Assembly: GCA_052144935.1 (NCBI GenBank)
Contig: JBKQPR010000370.1
Location: 62,001-126,000, forward strand
Reading direction: 5' to 3'
Source: JOPF133 sp052144935
GTDB lineage: Bacteria > Acidobacteriota > Terriglobia > Bryobacterales > Bryobacteraceae
Length of the DNA stretch: 64,000 bases
The notes beneath the pieces are model-generated. The model had not been told where the DNA came from. It saw nothing but the letters and a program-made list of their open reading frames with translations, and did no database searches. This document shows, piece by piece, positions 1 through 9,200 of the stretch (within the stretch, counting starts at the first letter, position 1; every line of letters begins with the position of its first letter). Made by a program: the position numbers and the translations under genes.

Positions 1-1740
1 CCGGCATCCGCGCTGGCCGTGGCGGCCGCTCTGCCCGGCGGCGACCCATTGGCCGCCGCGCTGGCCGCGGGCGAGACGCCATCGCCCGAAATGGTCGCCG
101 CCGCCGGAGAATCGGACCGCATCTCGGTCCGGACGGCCGTCGTCTGCCTGGTGGTGGTAGTCGCCGGCATGGCGGCCCTGGCCGTGCTCTTTCCCCACGT
201 GCTCGAGAGAACGCCGCTCGACCACTCGCCCGACGTGCTGGCGCAAAAGGCGCGCGACCTCATCCACAGCTTCGGATACACCGGCAAGCCCGCCGACTTC
301 TCGGTCTGGTTCGAGAGCGACGGTGACTTCCATGAGTACGGCGCCCGCAAGGAGACCAAGGAGCTTTATCTGGCCCAGCTCGCCAGCGCTCAGCCGCCGC
401 CCATCCGCTTTGTTTACCGGCAGAGCCAACTTCCGTTGGCCCCTTACAATGCGGAGGCCCGGGTCTACCGTTTCGATCCGCCTCCGACTTCCGGCATGGT
501 CCGGGTGGAGCTGGATGGGCCGGGCCGCCTGTTGTATTTTGACGCCGTCCCGCCGCAACTTGAGGAAGGGCCGGCGCCTGCGGCCGCGCCTTTCGATTGG
601 AATAGGCTGTTCACGGCGGCCGGCCTCGACCCGGCCCGCTTCACCGCCGCGGATCCGAAAGTGGTTCCCCTGGTTGGTTTCGATTCGCGCACCGCGTGGA
701 CCGGTACGTATCCCGGCTCGCCGCAGATTCCGCTGCGGATCGAGGCTGCCGCGTGGCACGGCAAGCCGGTGTACTTCCAGGTGGTCCTGCCCTGGACCAC
801 CTTTAACCGCGGCCGCGGGCAACCGGGCAGCGCAACCGAGACAGCCCTCCAATCATTGGTTCTAGGTGTGATACTCGCAACCTTTGCGGTCGCCATTTGG
901 CTGGCGTGGCGGAGTTACCGGATGGGAAGAGGAGATATGCGCGGCGCTTCGCGAGTGGCGTCTTTTCTGTTTGCCGCTTATATGGCCCGCTGGATCTGCA
1001 CGGCCCATCACGTCGCGGCGTTCGCGGAGTGGGACACGTTCACGTGGGCCATCAGCGGCGCGCTTTTCTCGGCGGCTTCCTACTGGGTCCTTTACGTTGC
1101 GTTGGAACCGTACGCCCGGCGCCGCTGGCCGCAAAGCCTGATTGCCTGGACGCGCTTGCTTTCCGGCCGCGTCCGCGACCCGCTGGTAGCCGGTCAGGTC
1201 CTGGTGGGGATTGCCTTTGTAGCCGGTCTGATCTTCGTCCGAGTCCTACTCATGCTGGTCGATCCTCAGTACGGGCAGTTGAGTTCCATCGGCCTACCGA
1301 TGCTGGTGGACGCCCGGTCCGCGGTAGGCGCGCTGGCACACATCCTGCTTGACGGCATCATCACCCCTCTTGCCATCTTTTTCGTCTTCTTCCTGTTGCG
1401 CGCGCTGCTCAGGCGTCAGTGGCTGGCTGTTGGCGTATTCGTCCTTCTGTGTTGCAGCTCTGCGTTCCGAGAGCCGCATCTGCTGCCCGCCCTTGCCTAT
1501 TGCCTGTGCCTTGGCGGAGCGATTCTGCTGCTTCTGACGCGGTTCGGAGTGCTTCCCATGGTGTCGTTCATTTGCGCCTTTGACATAATCTTCTTATTCC
1601 CTCCGAGCGTCAACCTCTCCGCCTGGTATGCCGGGTACGGTATCCTGTCGCTGCTATTCGTGCTCGGTCCGGCCATCTGGGCGTTTCACACGGCGCTCGC
1701 GGGACGGCCCTTGTTCCAGAAGAGCCTTCTCGAAACCTGA
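1..1740 (+). CDS. Serine/threonine protein kinase, C-terminal part (runs off left edge)
   Basis: The frame is open from base 1, so the first GTG at 19 is probably not the true start. The first ~35 residues (ASALAVAAALPGGDPL, then TPSPEMVAAAG) match the segment that follows the catalytic domain in Acidobacteriota Ser/Thr kinases, where it ends the kinase C-lobe. The catalytic loop itself lies outside the window. After it come a membrane helix (residues ~45-64, rich in V and A), a ~220-residue extracytoplasmic region, and at least five further hydrophobic segments to the C-terminus. This suggests a receptor-like kinase with a polytopic membrane tail, phosphorylating cytoplasmic targets in response to an unknown signal. 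Kinase identity rests on recognition of the juxtamembrane segment only. It is followed by a repeat-filled gap before the TPR gene. Confidence 0.7.
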   Translation, partial: PASALAVAAALPGGDPLAAALAAGETPSPEMVAAAGESDRISVRTAVVCLVVVVAGMAALAVLFPHVLERTPLDHSPDVLAQKARDLIHSFGYTGKPADFSVWFESDGDFHEYGARKETKELYLAQLASAQPPPIRFVYRQSQLPLAPYNAEARVYRFDPPPTSGMVRVELDGPGRLLYFDAVPPQLEEGPAPAAAPFDWNRLFTAAGLDPARFTAADPKVVPLVGFDSRTAWTGTYPGSPQIPLRIEAAAWHGKPVYFQVVLPWTTFNRGRGQPGSATETALQSLVLGVILATFAVAIWLAWRSYRMGRGDMRGASRVASFLFAAYMARWICTAHHVAAFAEWDTFTWAISGALFSAASYWVLYVALEPYARRRWPQSLIAWTRLLSGRVRDPLVAGQVLVGIAFVAGLIFVRVLLMLVDPQYGQLSSIGLPMLVDARSAVGALAHILLDGIITPLAIFFVFFLLRALLRRQWLAVGVFVLLCCSSAFREPHLLPALAYCLCLGGAILLLLTRFGVLPMVSFICAFDIIFLFPPSVNLSAWYAGYGILSLLFVLGPAIWAFHTALAGRPLFQKSLLET

Positions 1741-1777
1741 GGTGATAACCGGTTCAATCGCCGTCAACCGCTGCAAT

Positions 1778-1926
1778 CGCTCCCTGTGGTCGCGGCTCCG
1801 ACGCGCATCCGACCCGCGATCGACGCGCATCCCCCCGCGATTCGACGCGCATCCGACCCGCGATCGACGCGCATCCGACCCGCGACCGACGCGCTTCAGA
1901 GCCGCGACGGTAACGGAGCGGTTGCC
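1778..1926. repeat. Five 22-bp tandem units between inverted arms of a dispersed palindrome
   Basis: Five units of 22 bp built on CGACGCGCATCCGACCCGCG occupy 1798-1908 (1798-1820, 1821-1842, 1843-1864, 1865-1886, 1887-1908; the last is degenerate). They are flanked by GCTCCCTGTGGTCGCGG (1779-1795) and its approximate reverse complement (about 1900-1926). These arms belong to the palindrome family also found at 16024-16130 and 40377-40432. The array fills the gap between the kinase and the TPR gene; no gene is seen here. Confidence 0.8.
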
Positions 1927-1964
1927 GGCCCTTACCGCTTGCGCCACGTTACACTGGAATTGCC

Positions 1965-3137
1965 ATGCGCCGGCTGGTCCCTCTGTTATTCTTCTGCGCT
2001 TCCCTGCGGGCCGAGACGGTCCTGGCTCTGCCGTTTTTCAACCACTCGAATTCGGCGAACCTGGATTGGATTGGCGAGAGCATCGCCGAAACGGTGGGCG
2101 ACTCGCTGGCTTCCGAGGGCGTGCTGGTGCTCGACCGAGCCGGCCGTCTGGAGGCCTACCGGCGGCTTTCGTTGCGCCCCTCGGCGGAAATCACCCACGC
2201 TTCCATTATCAAGATCGGCGAATCGCTGGACGCTTCCGTGGTGGTCTACGGGTTTTACGAGCTGCTGCCCGCCGGCCCCGGCGATACGCAGTCGAAGGGA
2301 TCGCTGCGGGTGACCGCGCGCCTGCTGGATTTGCAGCACACCCGGCAAGGGCCTCCGTTCGGCGAAGTGGGCGCGCTGGAAGATCTGGCGGAACTGGAAG
2401 TGCGCCTGGGCTGGCAGGTGCTGGAGTTTCTCCATCCCCGGACCGCTCCTTCGGAGCAGGAGTTCCTCAAAGCCAGGCCGCCGGTGCGCATCGACGCCGT
2501 GGAGAACTACATCCGCGGCCTCCTGGCCCCCTCGCCCGAACTGCGCCACCGCTTCTTCACCCAGGCCGCGCTCCTGGACGAGCACTACTCGCAGCCGTGC
2601 TTCCAACTGGGCAAGACCTATTGGGAGAAGAAGGATTACAAAGTGGCCGCCGGCTGGCTGGAGCGCGCCGCCCGCAGCGATCCGCATTACCTGGAGGCGC
2701 AGTTCTTCCTGGGACTGTGCCACTTCTACAGCGGCGATTTCACGGGCGCGCGGCAGGCTTTTCAGACGGTGGCCGCCTCGGTGCCGCTGAATGAGGTCTA
2801 CAACAACCTGGGCGCGGCCGAGAGCCGCCTCAACCGGCCGGCCGAGGCGACCGCCAGCTTTCAGAAGGCTCTGGAGGGCGACAGCGCCGACCCCGACTAC
2901 CGCTTCAACCTGGGATACATTCAATGGCGCGCGGGCCGGTTTGAGGAGGCCGTGGAGAGCCTGCGGGCCGCGGTGGCGCGCAATCCCAACGACGCCGAGG
3001 CCACCAGCCTGCTGGGCCGCGCGCTCGCGCGCGAAGGGCCGCGTCCGGGCGATCCCAAGCTGGAAGCCCGCGAGCGCCTCAAGACCAACTATGACGAGGC
3101 GGCTTACCGGCAGCTTCAGGCGGAGCTGGCCAAGTAG
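1965..3137 (+). CDS. Exported TPR-repeat protein with TolB-like N-terminal domain
   Basis: 390 residues. Residues 1-16 form a short signal peptide ending near LRAET, so the product is probably periplasmic. Residues ~17-130 read ETVLALPFFNHS, then GESIAET and SLDASVVVYG, the pattern of the TolB-like alpha/beta domain found with TPRs in Acidobacteriota. Residues ~190-375 contain four to five TPR-like helical repeats (for example YFQLGKTYWEKKDYKVAAGWLERA and YNNLGAAESRLNRPAEATAS-type units). The role is probably protein-protein scaffolding; the partner is unknown. The stop codon (3135-3137) directly abuts the ATG of the ThiF-like gene, so the two are probably co-transcribed. Confidence is high for the fold, low for the function. 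Confidence 0.8.
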   Translation: MRRLVPLLFFCASLRAETVLALPFFNHSNSANLDWIGESIAETVGDSLASEGVLVLDRAGRLEAYRRLSLRPSAEITHASIIKIGESLDASVVVYGFYELLPAGPGDTQSKGSLRVTARLLDLQHTRQGPPFGEVGALEDLAELEVRLGWQVLEFLHPRTAPSEQEFLKARPPVRIDAVENYIRGLLAPSPELRHRFFTQAALLDEHYSQPCFQLGKTYWEKKDYKVAAGWLERAARSDPHYLEAQFFLGLCHFYSGDFTGARQAFQTVAASVPLNEVYNNLGAAESRLNRPAEATASFQKALEGDSADPDYRFNLGYIQWRAGRFEEAVESLRAAVARNPNDAEATSLLGRALAREGPRPGDPKLEARERLKTNYDEAAYRQLQAELAK

Positions 3138-4157
3138 ATGGATCGGGGTCAGCGCCAGCGCTATTCCCGGCAGATCCTCTTTCCGGGAATCGGGGAGGCG
3201 GGCCAGGAGGCTCTGCTGGCCGCGCACGTGGCGGTGGTGGGGTGTGGCGCGCTGGGCAGTTTCCACGTAGCCGCGCTGGCCCGCGCGGGCGCCGGATGCA
3301 TCACCGTCATCGATCGCGATTACGTGGAGCCCAGCAACCTCCACCGCCAATGGCTCTTCGAGGAATCGGACGCCGCCCAGGCGCTCCCCAAAGCAGCAGC
3401 AGCCGCGCGCCGCGTGGCCGCCATCAACTCCACGGTGGAGGTCCGCCCCATGGTGGCCGATCTGACCGCCTCCAACGCCGACGAGCTGCTGGCTTCCGCC
3501 CAACTGATCCTGGATGGCACCGACAACTTCGATACGCGCTACCTGATCAACGATTTCGCCATCCGCCGCGGCATTCCCTGGATCTACGGCGCGGCAGTGG
3601 GCAGTTACGGGATCACCATGCCGGTGATACCCGGCCGCACCGCCTGCCTGCGCTGCGTGTACCCGGACCCGCCCGAATCCCCGCAGCCGACCTGCGAAAC
3701 CGCCGGCGTGCTGAACGCCATCGTCTCCGCGATCGCCTCCATCCAGGTGGCCGGCGCGCTGAAAATCCTCACCGGCCACGCCGCCGAGGTCGAAGCCACG
3801 ATCACCACCATGGATGTGTGGGAGGGCCGCATCCGCCAGATCCCCGCTCCGGCGCCCGACCCCGATTGCCCCACCTGCGCCCGCCGCGAATTCCCCTACC
3901 TGGAAGAATCCCACCGCGAGCCGGTGGCCCTCTGCGGCCGGAACGCGGTGCAGATCCACGCGTGCGGCCGCACCGTCGACCTAGCCGGTCTGGAAGCGCG
4001 CCTCGCGCCGCTGGGCGAAGTGCGAGCCAACGAATTTGCGCTACGCTTCGTGGCCGCCCCCTATGAGCTGACCATTTTCCCGGACGGCCGCACCATCGTC
4101 AAAGGCACCAGCGACCTGGGCGTGGCCCGCAGCCTGTATGCGCGGTATGTGGGGTGA
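3138..4157 (+). CDS. ThiF/MoeB/HesA-family adenylyltransferase (E1-like)
   Basis: 339 residues. The family adenylates the C-terminal glycine of a sulfur-carrier protein (ThiS or MoaD) in thiamine or molybdopterin synthesis. Visible features are the nucleotide-binding loop VVGCGALGS (residues 33-41), the following RDYVEPSNLHRQ, DGTDNFDTRYLIND (residues 127-139), two zinc CxxC pairs (C170/C173 and C244/C247) and the candidate catalytic cysteine C186 in PTCETAG. Residues ~255-339 form an extra C-terminal domain. ThiF and MoeB cannot be told apart by eye and no thiS or moaD is adjacent. The ATG follows the upstream stop with no gap. The last ~35 codons and the downstream flank are repeated in diverged form at 4997-5111, beyond the vapBC module. 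Confidence 0.85.
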   Translation: MDRGQRQRYSRQILFPGIGEAGQEALLAAHVAVVGCGALGSFHVAALARAGAGCITVIDRDYVEPSNLHRQWLFEESDAAQALPKAAAAARRVAAINSTVEVRPMVADLTASNADELLASAQLILDGTDNFDTRYLINDFAIRRGIPWIYGAAVGSYGITMPVIPGRTACLRCVYPDPPESPQPTCETAGVLNAIVSAIASIQVAGALKILTGHAAEVEATITTMDVWEGRIRQIPAPAPDPDCPTCARREFPYLEESHREPVALCGRNAVQIHACGRTVDLAGLEARLAPLGEVRANEFALRFVAAPYELTIFPDGRTIVKGTSDLGVARSLYARYVG

Positions 4158-4168
4158 AGGGGAGGCGG
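4053..4168 (+). repeat. Direct repeat copy A: 3' end of the thiF-like gene
   Basis: About 115 bp covering the last ~35 codons of the thiF-like gene plus 11 bp downstream. It is roughly 85-90% identical by eye to 4997-5111, and most differences fall at third codon positions. The two copies bracket the vapBC module. Confidence 0.85.
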
Positions 4169-4207
4169 CCACGGTCTACTCTGGCCGCGGCATAAAGCAG
4201 CGCCTCG

Positions 4208-4608
4208 TTATCCGGCGCGGTCAGGCAACGGGAGCAGTTTCAACTCGGGCATGGGGAAATGTTTCCGGTTATCGGTGAGGAGCGGCACCTGGTTGCTCAA
4301 GGCGATGGCGGCAATGGTGACGCCGGTGTAGGAAAGAGTACGGCCTTTCTTCTGCCAGTCGCGGCGCAACAGACCGGCTTGCGGGCGATTTCCGGGGTGA
4401 CGGGCAGGTACTCCAGGCTGTTCAGAAAGGCCGCGGTTCTATCCTCTTCGCGGGGTCGGAGTCCGGCATACACCTCGGTGAAGTTTACCGAGCAACAGGC
4501 CAGGACGTGCCCTTGCTGCCCCACCAACCGATCGAGAAATTCGGTTCGGCCAAACCGCCCGTTCAGGTGATCGAAAATGACGGACGAATCCAGCAGTATA
4601 ACGGCCAT
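4208..4608 (-). pseudogene. vapC: VapC-type PIN-domain toxin with a one-base frameshift
   Basis: PIN-domain ribonuclease toxin (VapC family, which cleaves tRNA or other RNA). In the first frame residues 1-77 read well: LLDSSVIFDHL carries the first acidic residue (D7) and FTEVYAG the second (E45). After ...TPEIARK the frame is lost at 4377/4378. Dropping to the next frame restores a perfect family ending (GLLRRDWQKKG, TGVTIAAIAL, PLLTDNRKHFP) up to a TAA at 4208-4210. The repaired protein would have ~133 residues, the usual VapC length. A single G appears to be missing. The start overlaps the stop of the antitoxin gene (TGATG). Either a decayed toxin or a sequencing error; identity as a VapC-like gene is firm. 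Confidence 0.8.
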
Positions 4609-4883
4609 CAGGGAGTCTGGTTGCGACGTATGGCATCTTCTAATCGTTCATCGGGTTCCGAACGGATTCTTTCGACATAGGCCGCCCCGCCCTGGGCCAA
4701 TTCCGGGTGGTCCGCCGGATTCCAAGCCCCGGCAGAAAGCTTTAGGGCTTCGCGCTGTTTGTTGCGTCGCACATCGCGCCAGAGAACATCCACCAGGTAG
4801 GCGGTGCGCGGTTTGTGTTCGGCCCCGGCCAGCCGGTCGAGTTCGTGGGCGAGTTCCTCTGGTATTTCGATGACGCTTGCCAT
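4608..4883 (-). CDS. vapB: VapB-type antitoxin (partner of the PIN toxin)
   Basis: 91 residues, intact. The N-terminus IEIPEELAHELDRLA followed by KPRTAYLVDVLWRDVRR is typical of a ribbon-helix-helix DNA-binding antitoxin. The C-terminal ~40 residues, ending with VERIRSEPDERLEDAIRRNQ, would wrap the toxin. It lies directly upstream of vapC with a 1-nt stop/start overlap, the classic antitoxin-first order, and would repress its own promoter. It remains intact although its toxin is frameshifted. Other RHH antitoxin subfamilies are possible. Confidence 0.75.
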   Translation of the reverse strand: MASVIEIPEELAHELDRLAGAEHKPRTAYLVDVLWRDVRRNKQREALKLSAGAWNPADHPELAQGGAAYVERIRSEPDERLEDAIRRNQTP

Positions 4884-4996
4884 AAGTTAAGTTCTTCTCG
4901 CAGGTGCTTCGATTGGTCTCCCGTCGTGGCGCCTCAACTCAAATCTTAACCCGGCCGGCGTCAAGTCCGCACTCGCTCGGTCCTTTGTGCTTCCCG

Positions 4997-5111
4997 GCCG
5001 CTCCGTACGAGCTGACCATCTTTCCCGACGGCCGCACCATTGTCAAAGGCACCAGCGGCCTGGGCGTGGCGCGCAGTTCGTATGCGCGGTATGTGGGATG
5101 AAGGGAGGCGG
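4997..5111 (+). repeat. Direct repeat copy B: displaced 3' end of a thiF-like gene
   Basis: Encodes APYELTIFPDGRTIVKGTSG and onward to ARYVG-stop in the same frame register as the thiF-like gene, but has no upstream gene body. Differences from copy A are mostly synonymous (TAC/TAT, ATC/ATT, CCC/CCG), so this copy diverged while it was still coding. It marks the far edge of the vapBC insertion. Confidence 0.85.
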
Positions 5112-5129
5112 TTCGGTGGACGGATGAAA

Positions 5130-5148
5130 TACACACGCGTTGTGTGTA
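5130..5148. promoter_or_regulatory. Palindromic operator candidate upstream of mazE-like gene
   Basis: TACACAC-GCGTT-GTGTGTA is a perfect 7-bp inverted repeat with a 5-bp spacer, 37 bp before the antitoxin start. An AT-rich -10-like stretch (TAGGATAAA) follows it. RHH and MazE antitoxins autoregulate through such palindromes; that this is the operator is inferred from position. Confidence 0.5.
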
Positions 5149-5185
5149 GGATAAAAAACATCGGCTTTTTGCGCCGCTAACCACC

Positions 5186-5469
5186 ATGAGCAAACGCATC
5201 AACGTCATCTTGCCGGACAAGACCGTCGCGCTGCTCGACCGCGTGGGGTCGAAAGGCGCACGGAGCCGGTTCATCGACCGGGCGGTACGGCACTACGTCG
5301 AAACACAGGGCATGGAGAACCTCCGCGAGCGGCTCAAAGCCGGTTATCAGGCGAACGCCGAACGCGATCTTGCAATGGCCGCCGAGTGGTTCCCGCTCGA
5401 AGAGGAGGCTTGGCGAAATTCGAAGCCTCCCGCACGTCGAAGAAACCCGCAAAGACCAAACGGCCATGA
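5186..5469 (+). pseudogene. MazE-like antitoxin, frameshifted near its C-terminus
   Basis: Residues 1-76 read as a CopG/MazE-type antitoxin: KRINVILPDKTVALLDRV is the DNA-binding strand and RSRFIDRAVRHYVETQG the helix pair. At 5414-5416 one base seems to be missing. In the existing frame the ORF runs into unrelated sequence to 5527. In the shifted frame it continues as KFEASRTSKKPAKTKRP and stops at 5467-5469, overlapping the mazF ATG by 4 nt (ATGA), as expected for this operon. The start is at 5186, 37 bp after a 7-bp palindrome. The antitoxin core is intact, so it may still bind DNA. A sequencing error cannot be excluded. Confidence 0.65.
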
Positions 5470-5549
5470 CGTTTCCCCGCCGGGGAGAGATCTACCTTGT
5501 GGAGTTCGATCCCGCACGCGGCCATGAGATCCAAAAGACGCGGCCGGCC
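5466..5549 (+). pseudogene. MazF-type toxin, 5' remnant only
   Basis: Starts at the ATG overlapping the repaired mazE stop. The first 28 residues, with RRGEIYLVEFDPARGHEI followed by KTRPA, match the N-terminus of MazF/PemK mRNA interferases. Family similarity then ends abruptly; a normal MazF has ~110 residues. The frame continues with unrelated residues to 5621. The 3' part was lost, and the breakpoint lies against the 3' end of the convergent parE-like gene. It should be inactive. Confidence 0.7.
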
Positions 5550-5604
5550 GGAACGGCCGAGATCAAGAAGCGGGCTCGGCCTGGGTGCCGGCCTTCCGGT
5601 GCGT

Positions 5605-5908
5605 TTATAAGCGATCCTTGAGAAGCTGCCTCGCGATGACCGTGGAGAATGGCGACGACTTGCAAAGGTTTCGTCTCGGGCCGGTAGACGATCAGATACG
5701 AGTAGACGAGGAAGAACCTCACCCGCTCGATTGTCAAATCCGGGCGCCAGTGGCCAGCGCCGGGACTGGCGGCTAGAAAGGCAACCTTGCCGCGAATGGC
5801 AGATTCAACGCGATCGGTGATCTCAAGGCTGGCCTTCTTTTTGATGTGACGCCAAATCTGGACGAGATCGAGCGCGGCCTCAGGCGCAAGAACGTAGCGA
5901 CGCCTCAT
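5605..5908 (-). pseudogene. parE: ParE/RelE-superfamily toxin, probable frameshift near the C-terminus
   Basis: Residues 1-92 read as a ParE-type toxin: YVLAPEAALDLVQIWRHI at the N-terminus, then RVRFFLVYSYLIVYRPE and VVAILHGHR in the C-terminal sheet. ParE toxins poison gyrase. In the literal frame the ORF runs on to 5492 through sequence shared with the mazF relic (138 codons in all). Skipping one base after HGHR gives RQLLKDRL and a TAA at 5605-5607, producing a normal 100-residue toxin. The frameshift is therefore an inference from family length and ending. The start overlaps the parD stop by ATGA. Confidence 0.65.
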
Positions 5909-6162
5909 TCAGGCTGGGCTTTCAGTTCAGCCAAGTAAGCGTCCAATTGGTCTTCCGGGATTCCCTCGCCACGGTCGAGTTGCTCAATGCCTCGCCGGAT
6001 TTTCGCGTTGACCTCGTCCCGGCTGTCCAGGAGCCAGCGATCCTGCTCCTCCTGCATTTCAAGGAGACGAAGCAACACTTCCTCCGCGCTGGCGGCGCCG
6101 GTCGCCTCGATCTGTCTTTGGATTCGAGCCTCCAAGGCGGGATCGTGGATTTCGATGTTCAT
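5905..6162 (-). CDS. parD: ParD-like antitoxin
   Basis: 85 residues, intact. The N-terminus IEIHDPALEARIQRQIEATG, followed by SAEEVLLRLLEMQEEQDRW, fits a short RHH-like DNA-binding region. The acidic C-terminus (RRGIEQLDRGEGIPEDQLDA) resembles the toxin-binding tail of ParD and related antitoxins. It is directly upstream of the ParE-like gene with a 4-nt overlap. It would neutralise the gyrase-poisoning toxin and repress the operon. Confidence 0.7.
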   Translation of the reverse strand: MNIEIHDPALEARIQRQIEATGAASAEEVLLRLLEMQEEQDRWLLDSRDEVNAKIRRGIEQLDRGEGIPEDQLDAYLAELKAQPE

Positions 6163-6251
6163 GGGCGGTTCCTCAGTATCTCCTCTCAGAGTAAACGATA
6201 CACCGGCCCCCTGTCACGGTTTGCGGTCGCGACGATCCCCTCCACGGGCCT

Positions 6252-9200
6252 CTACTGCGTCCCACCCAGAATTCGATAGATCTGGGCCCCGTGTCTCTCG
6301 ACTGTGCCCATGTTGATTCCCGGAATCGCCAGCAACTCCGCGGCGCTGGAGGGGCGCCGGGCGGCGATGGCTTGGAGCGCCTGGTCGCTGAAGATGCGGA
6401 ACGCCGGTACGCCGAGCCGCCGGGCTTCCTTGAGCCGCCACTTGCGGAGCGCTTCTTCGACCGCGGAGGCGGGAGATCCTCCGGCAGACGGAGCCACTCC
6501 GGCCAACGGCGCCACTCCAGCCGACGGAGCCACTCCGGCAGACGGAGCCGGAGTTGCAGCGCGGCCACGATGGGGCCGCCGCGCAGCTCTCTTTTCCCCG
6601 GAGCGCTTTTTCTTGCGCTTGCGAGGCGGCATCGGCGCGACTTCCGCGCCGTCATCCTTGATGAGCAACTCCAGGGGATCTCCCTCGTCGATCGCGTCCC
6701 CCGCGGCCGTGAGGTTCGCCTTCCGATACGGGATGGATCTGCCATCCTTTTCGAACACCGCTTCGGTCAAGCGGACGAGTCCCGCTCGCGCGAGGGCGCC
6801 CATCACTTCCTCGAACGAATCGCGGCTCAGCTCGCCACGCGGGCACAACTGGCTGTGCAGCCTGCCGGTTGCCCTGGCGCCCTCCTCACGCAGCTCATCA
6901 AGGATCAGCGCCGCCGCCGAAAGCTCCGCCGCGGTGGCCGGCCGGAAGAGCTGGCCGATGCACTCGGACGGCGCGCAGAAGTCGCATTTGCCGCAGGGCT
7001 TGCGGGCATCCGTGAGATCGCCGAAATGGCGCACCACGGCGGCCATGCGGCACTGGCTGCTTTCGGCGTACCGCTGCATCAGCTCGAGTTGCCGCTTCTT
7101 CTGCTCGCCCTGCGCGATGTACGAATCGCGCCAGTGGTCGTGGCCGCGGCTGATGTTTTCCGCGAAATCCACCACCGCCCCGCCGTGAATCCAAAGCTTT
7201 TCGAGAGCCTTGTCGAATTCCTCCTGCATGTTCCTCAGCCGGTCCTGCAAGGCGGATTTCTCCTGCGGCTGGGGGCCCAGTTGCGCAAACAAAGCGTCCA
7301 GGAAGGATACGTCGGGATAGTCGCGGTTGAAAAAGAAATCGTGCGTCTTGCGGTCGGCCCACGCATGCATCAGGATGGTCCGGCTCGGTTTCCCGTCGCG
7401 CCCCGCCCGCCCGATCTCCTGATAATACGCTTCCAGGCTTCCGGGCAGAGCCGTGTGGATGACGGTGCGGATATCCGGTTTATCGATCCCCATACCGAAG
7501 GCGATGGTGGCGACCATCACCTCGACCCGGCCCTCGAGGTACTCCTTCTGAACGCGATTGCGGGTCTCCGCGTCCAGCCCCGCATGATAGGCAGCGCTGG
7601 GAAAATGCTCGCCGAGCTCCGCCGCCAGATCGGCGGTCTGCGCGCGCGTGGGCGCATACACGATGGCGGGCCGCCGCGACGAATCCAGAAGCAGTTCGCA
7701 CACCAGGCCGGCGCGGTCGGACGGTGCGACCTCCACAACTTCGATGGCCAGATTCTCGCGCCGGAATCCCTGGATGAAGCGCGCCGGGCGCGCGAGGCCG
7801 AGTTGAGCGGCGATATCGTCCTGCACGACCGGTGTCGCCGTGGCGGTCAGCGCAATCACGGGACAGGGCCGGAAGGCCGGCAGGTATTGGCCGAGCATGC
7901 GGTAGTCGGGCCGGAAGTCGTGTCCCCATTGGGAAATGCAGTGCGCTTCGTCGATGGCGACCAGGCTGGGCTTGCGTTTGGCGAGCATCTCCGGAAAGCC
8001 GGTGATGCGGAGACGCTCCGGCGCGATGAACAGAAACTGAAGATGGCCGTTCAAGTAGTCGATGCAGGCCTGGCGCGACTCGGCACGGTCGCGTCCTGAA
8101 TGGATGCGCTGGACGGCGAAGCCGCGCTCCCGGAGCTTGGCGGCCTGGTCCTCCATGAGAGCGATCAGTGGGCTGATCACCAGGGTCGTGCCGCCGCGCG
8201 CAATTCCCGGCAGTTGGTAACATAGCGACTTCCCTGCGCCCGTGGGCATCACCAGCAGGACATCCTGGCCTTCGATCACCGCGCGGCAAACCTCTTCCTG
8301 GCCGGGGCGGAAGGAAGCAAACCCGAAGGCCGGGAGCAGTTCGGACACGCCGGCGGCAGGCCGCGGCTGGCGGACCTCGGCCGCCGGATGCGGTTCCGCG
8401 GTGGCGTGTGGTCCGGGCACCACTGGCCGAGGTGCGGGTTCCGGCTGTGCCAAGTTCCGCGACCGGGGTGGGGCTGCTTGCGGCACGAGCGCCGCAGGAG
8501 CCGGGGATTCGGTCCTTCCCTCGGGCGTAGTGTCCCGCGGCACGGGTGCCGCCGATTTACCCGCGGGTTCCGGCTGAGCCAAGATCCGCGGCCGGGGTGG
8601 GGCTGCTTGCGGCACGAGCGCCGCGGGCGGCGGGGATTGCGGATCCAGCTTGGGCGTAGGGGCGCGCGGCACGGGCGCGGCCGATTTACTCGCGGGATCC
8701 GGCGGTGCCAAGGTCCCCGGCCGGGGTGGGGCTGGATGCGGCACGAGCGCCGCGGGCGGCGGGGATTGCGGATCCAGCTTGGGCGCAGGGGCGGGTGGTC
8801 CGGGCGCCACTGACTGAGTTGCGGGTTCCGGCTGTGCCAAGGTGCGCGGCCGGGTTGAGGCTGCATGCGGCACGGGCGCCGCGGGCGGCGGGGATTGCGG
8901 CTTCGCCTCGGGCGCAGGGGCGGGTGGTCCGGGCGCCACTGACTGAGTTGCGGGTTCCGGCTGTGCCAGGGCGCGCGGCCAGGACGCAGTGGCATGCGGC
9001 ACGGGCGCGGCGGGCGGCGGGGATTGCGGCCTCGCCTCGGGTGCAGTGGCACGCGGTCCGGGCGCCGCCGATGGAGCCGCGGGTTCCGGCGGTGCCAAGG
9101 TCCACGGCCGGGGTGGGGCTGCATGCGGCACGGGCGCGGCGGGAGGCAGGGATTGGGGCTTCGCCTCGGGTGCAGTGGCGCGCGGCACCGGCGCCGCCGA

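Noticed and set aside
1986..3959. 657-codon minus-strand ORF
   Set aside because: Antisense shadow of the TPR and ThiF-like genes; no domain, His/Gly/Ala-rich composition typical of complement frames in GC-rich DNA.
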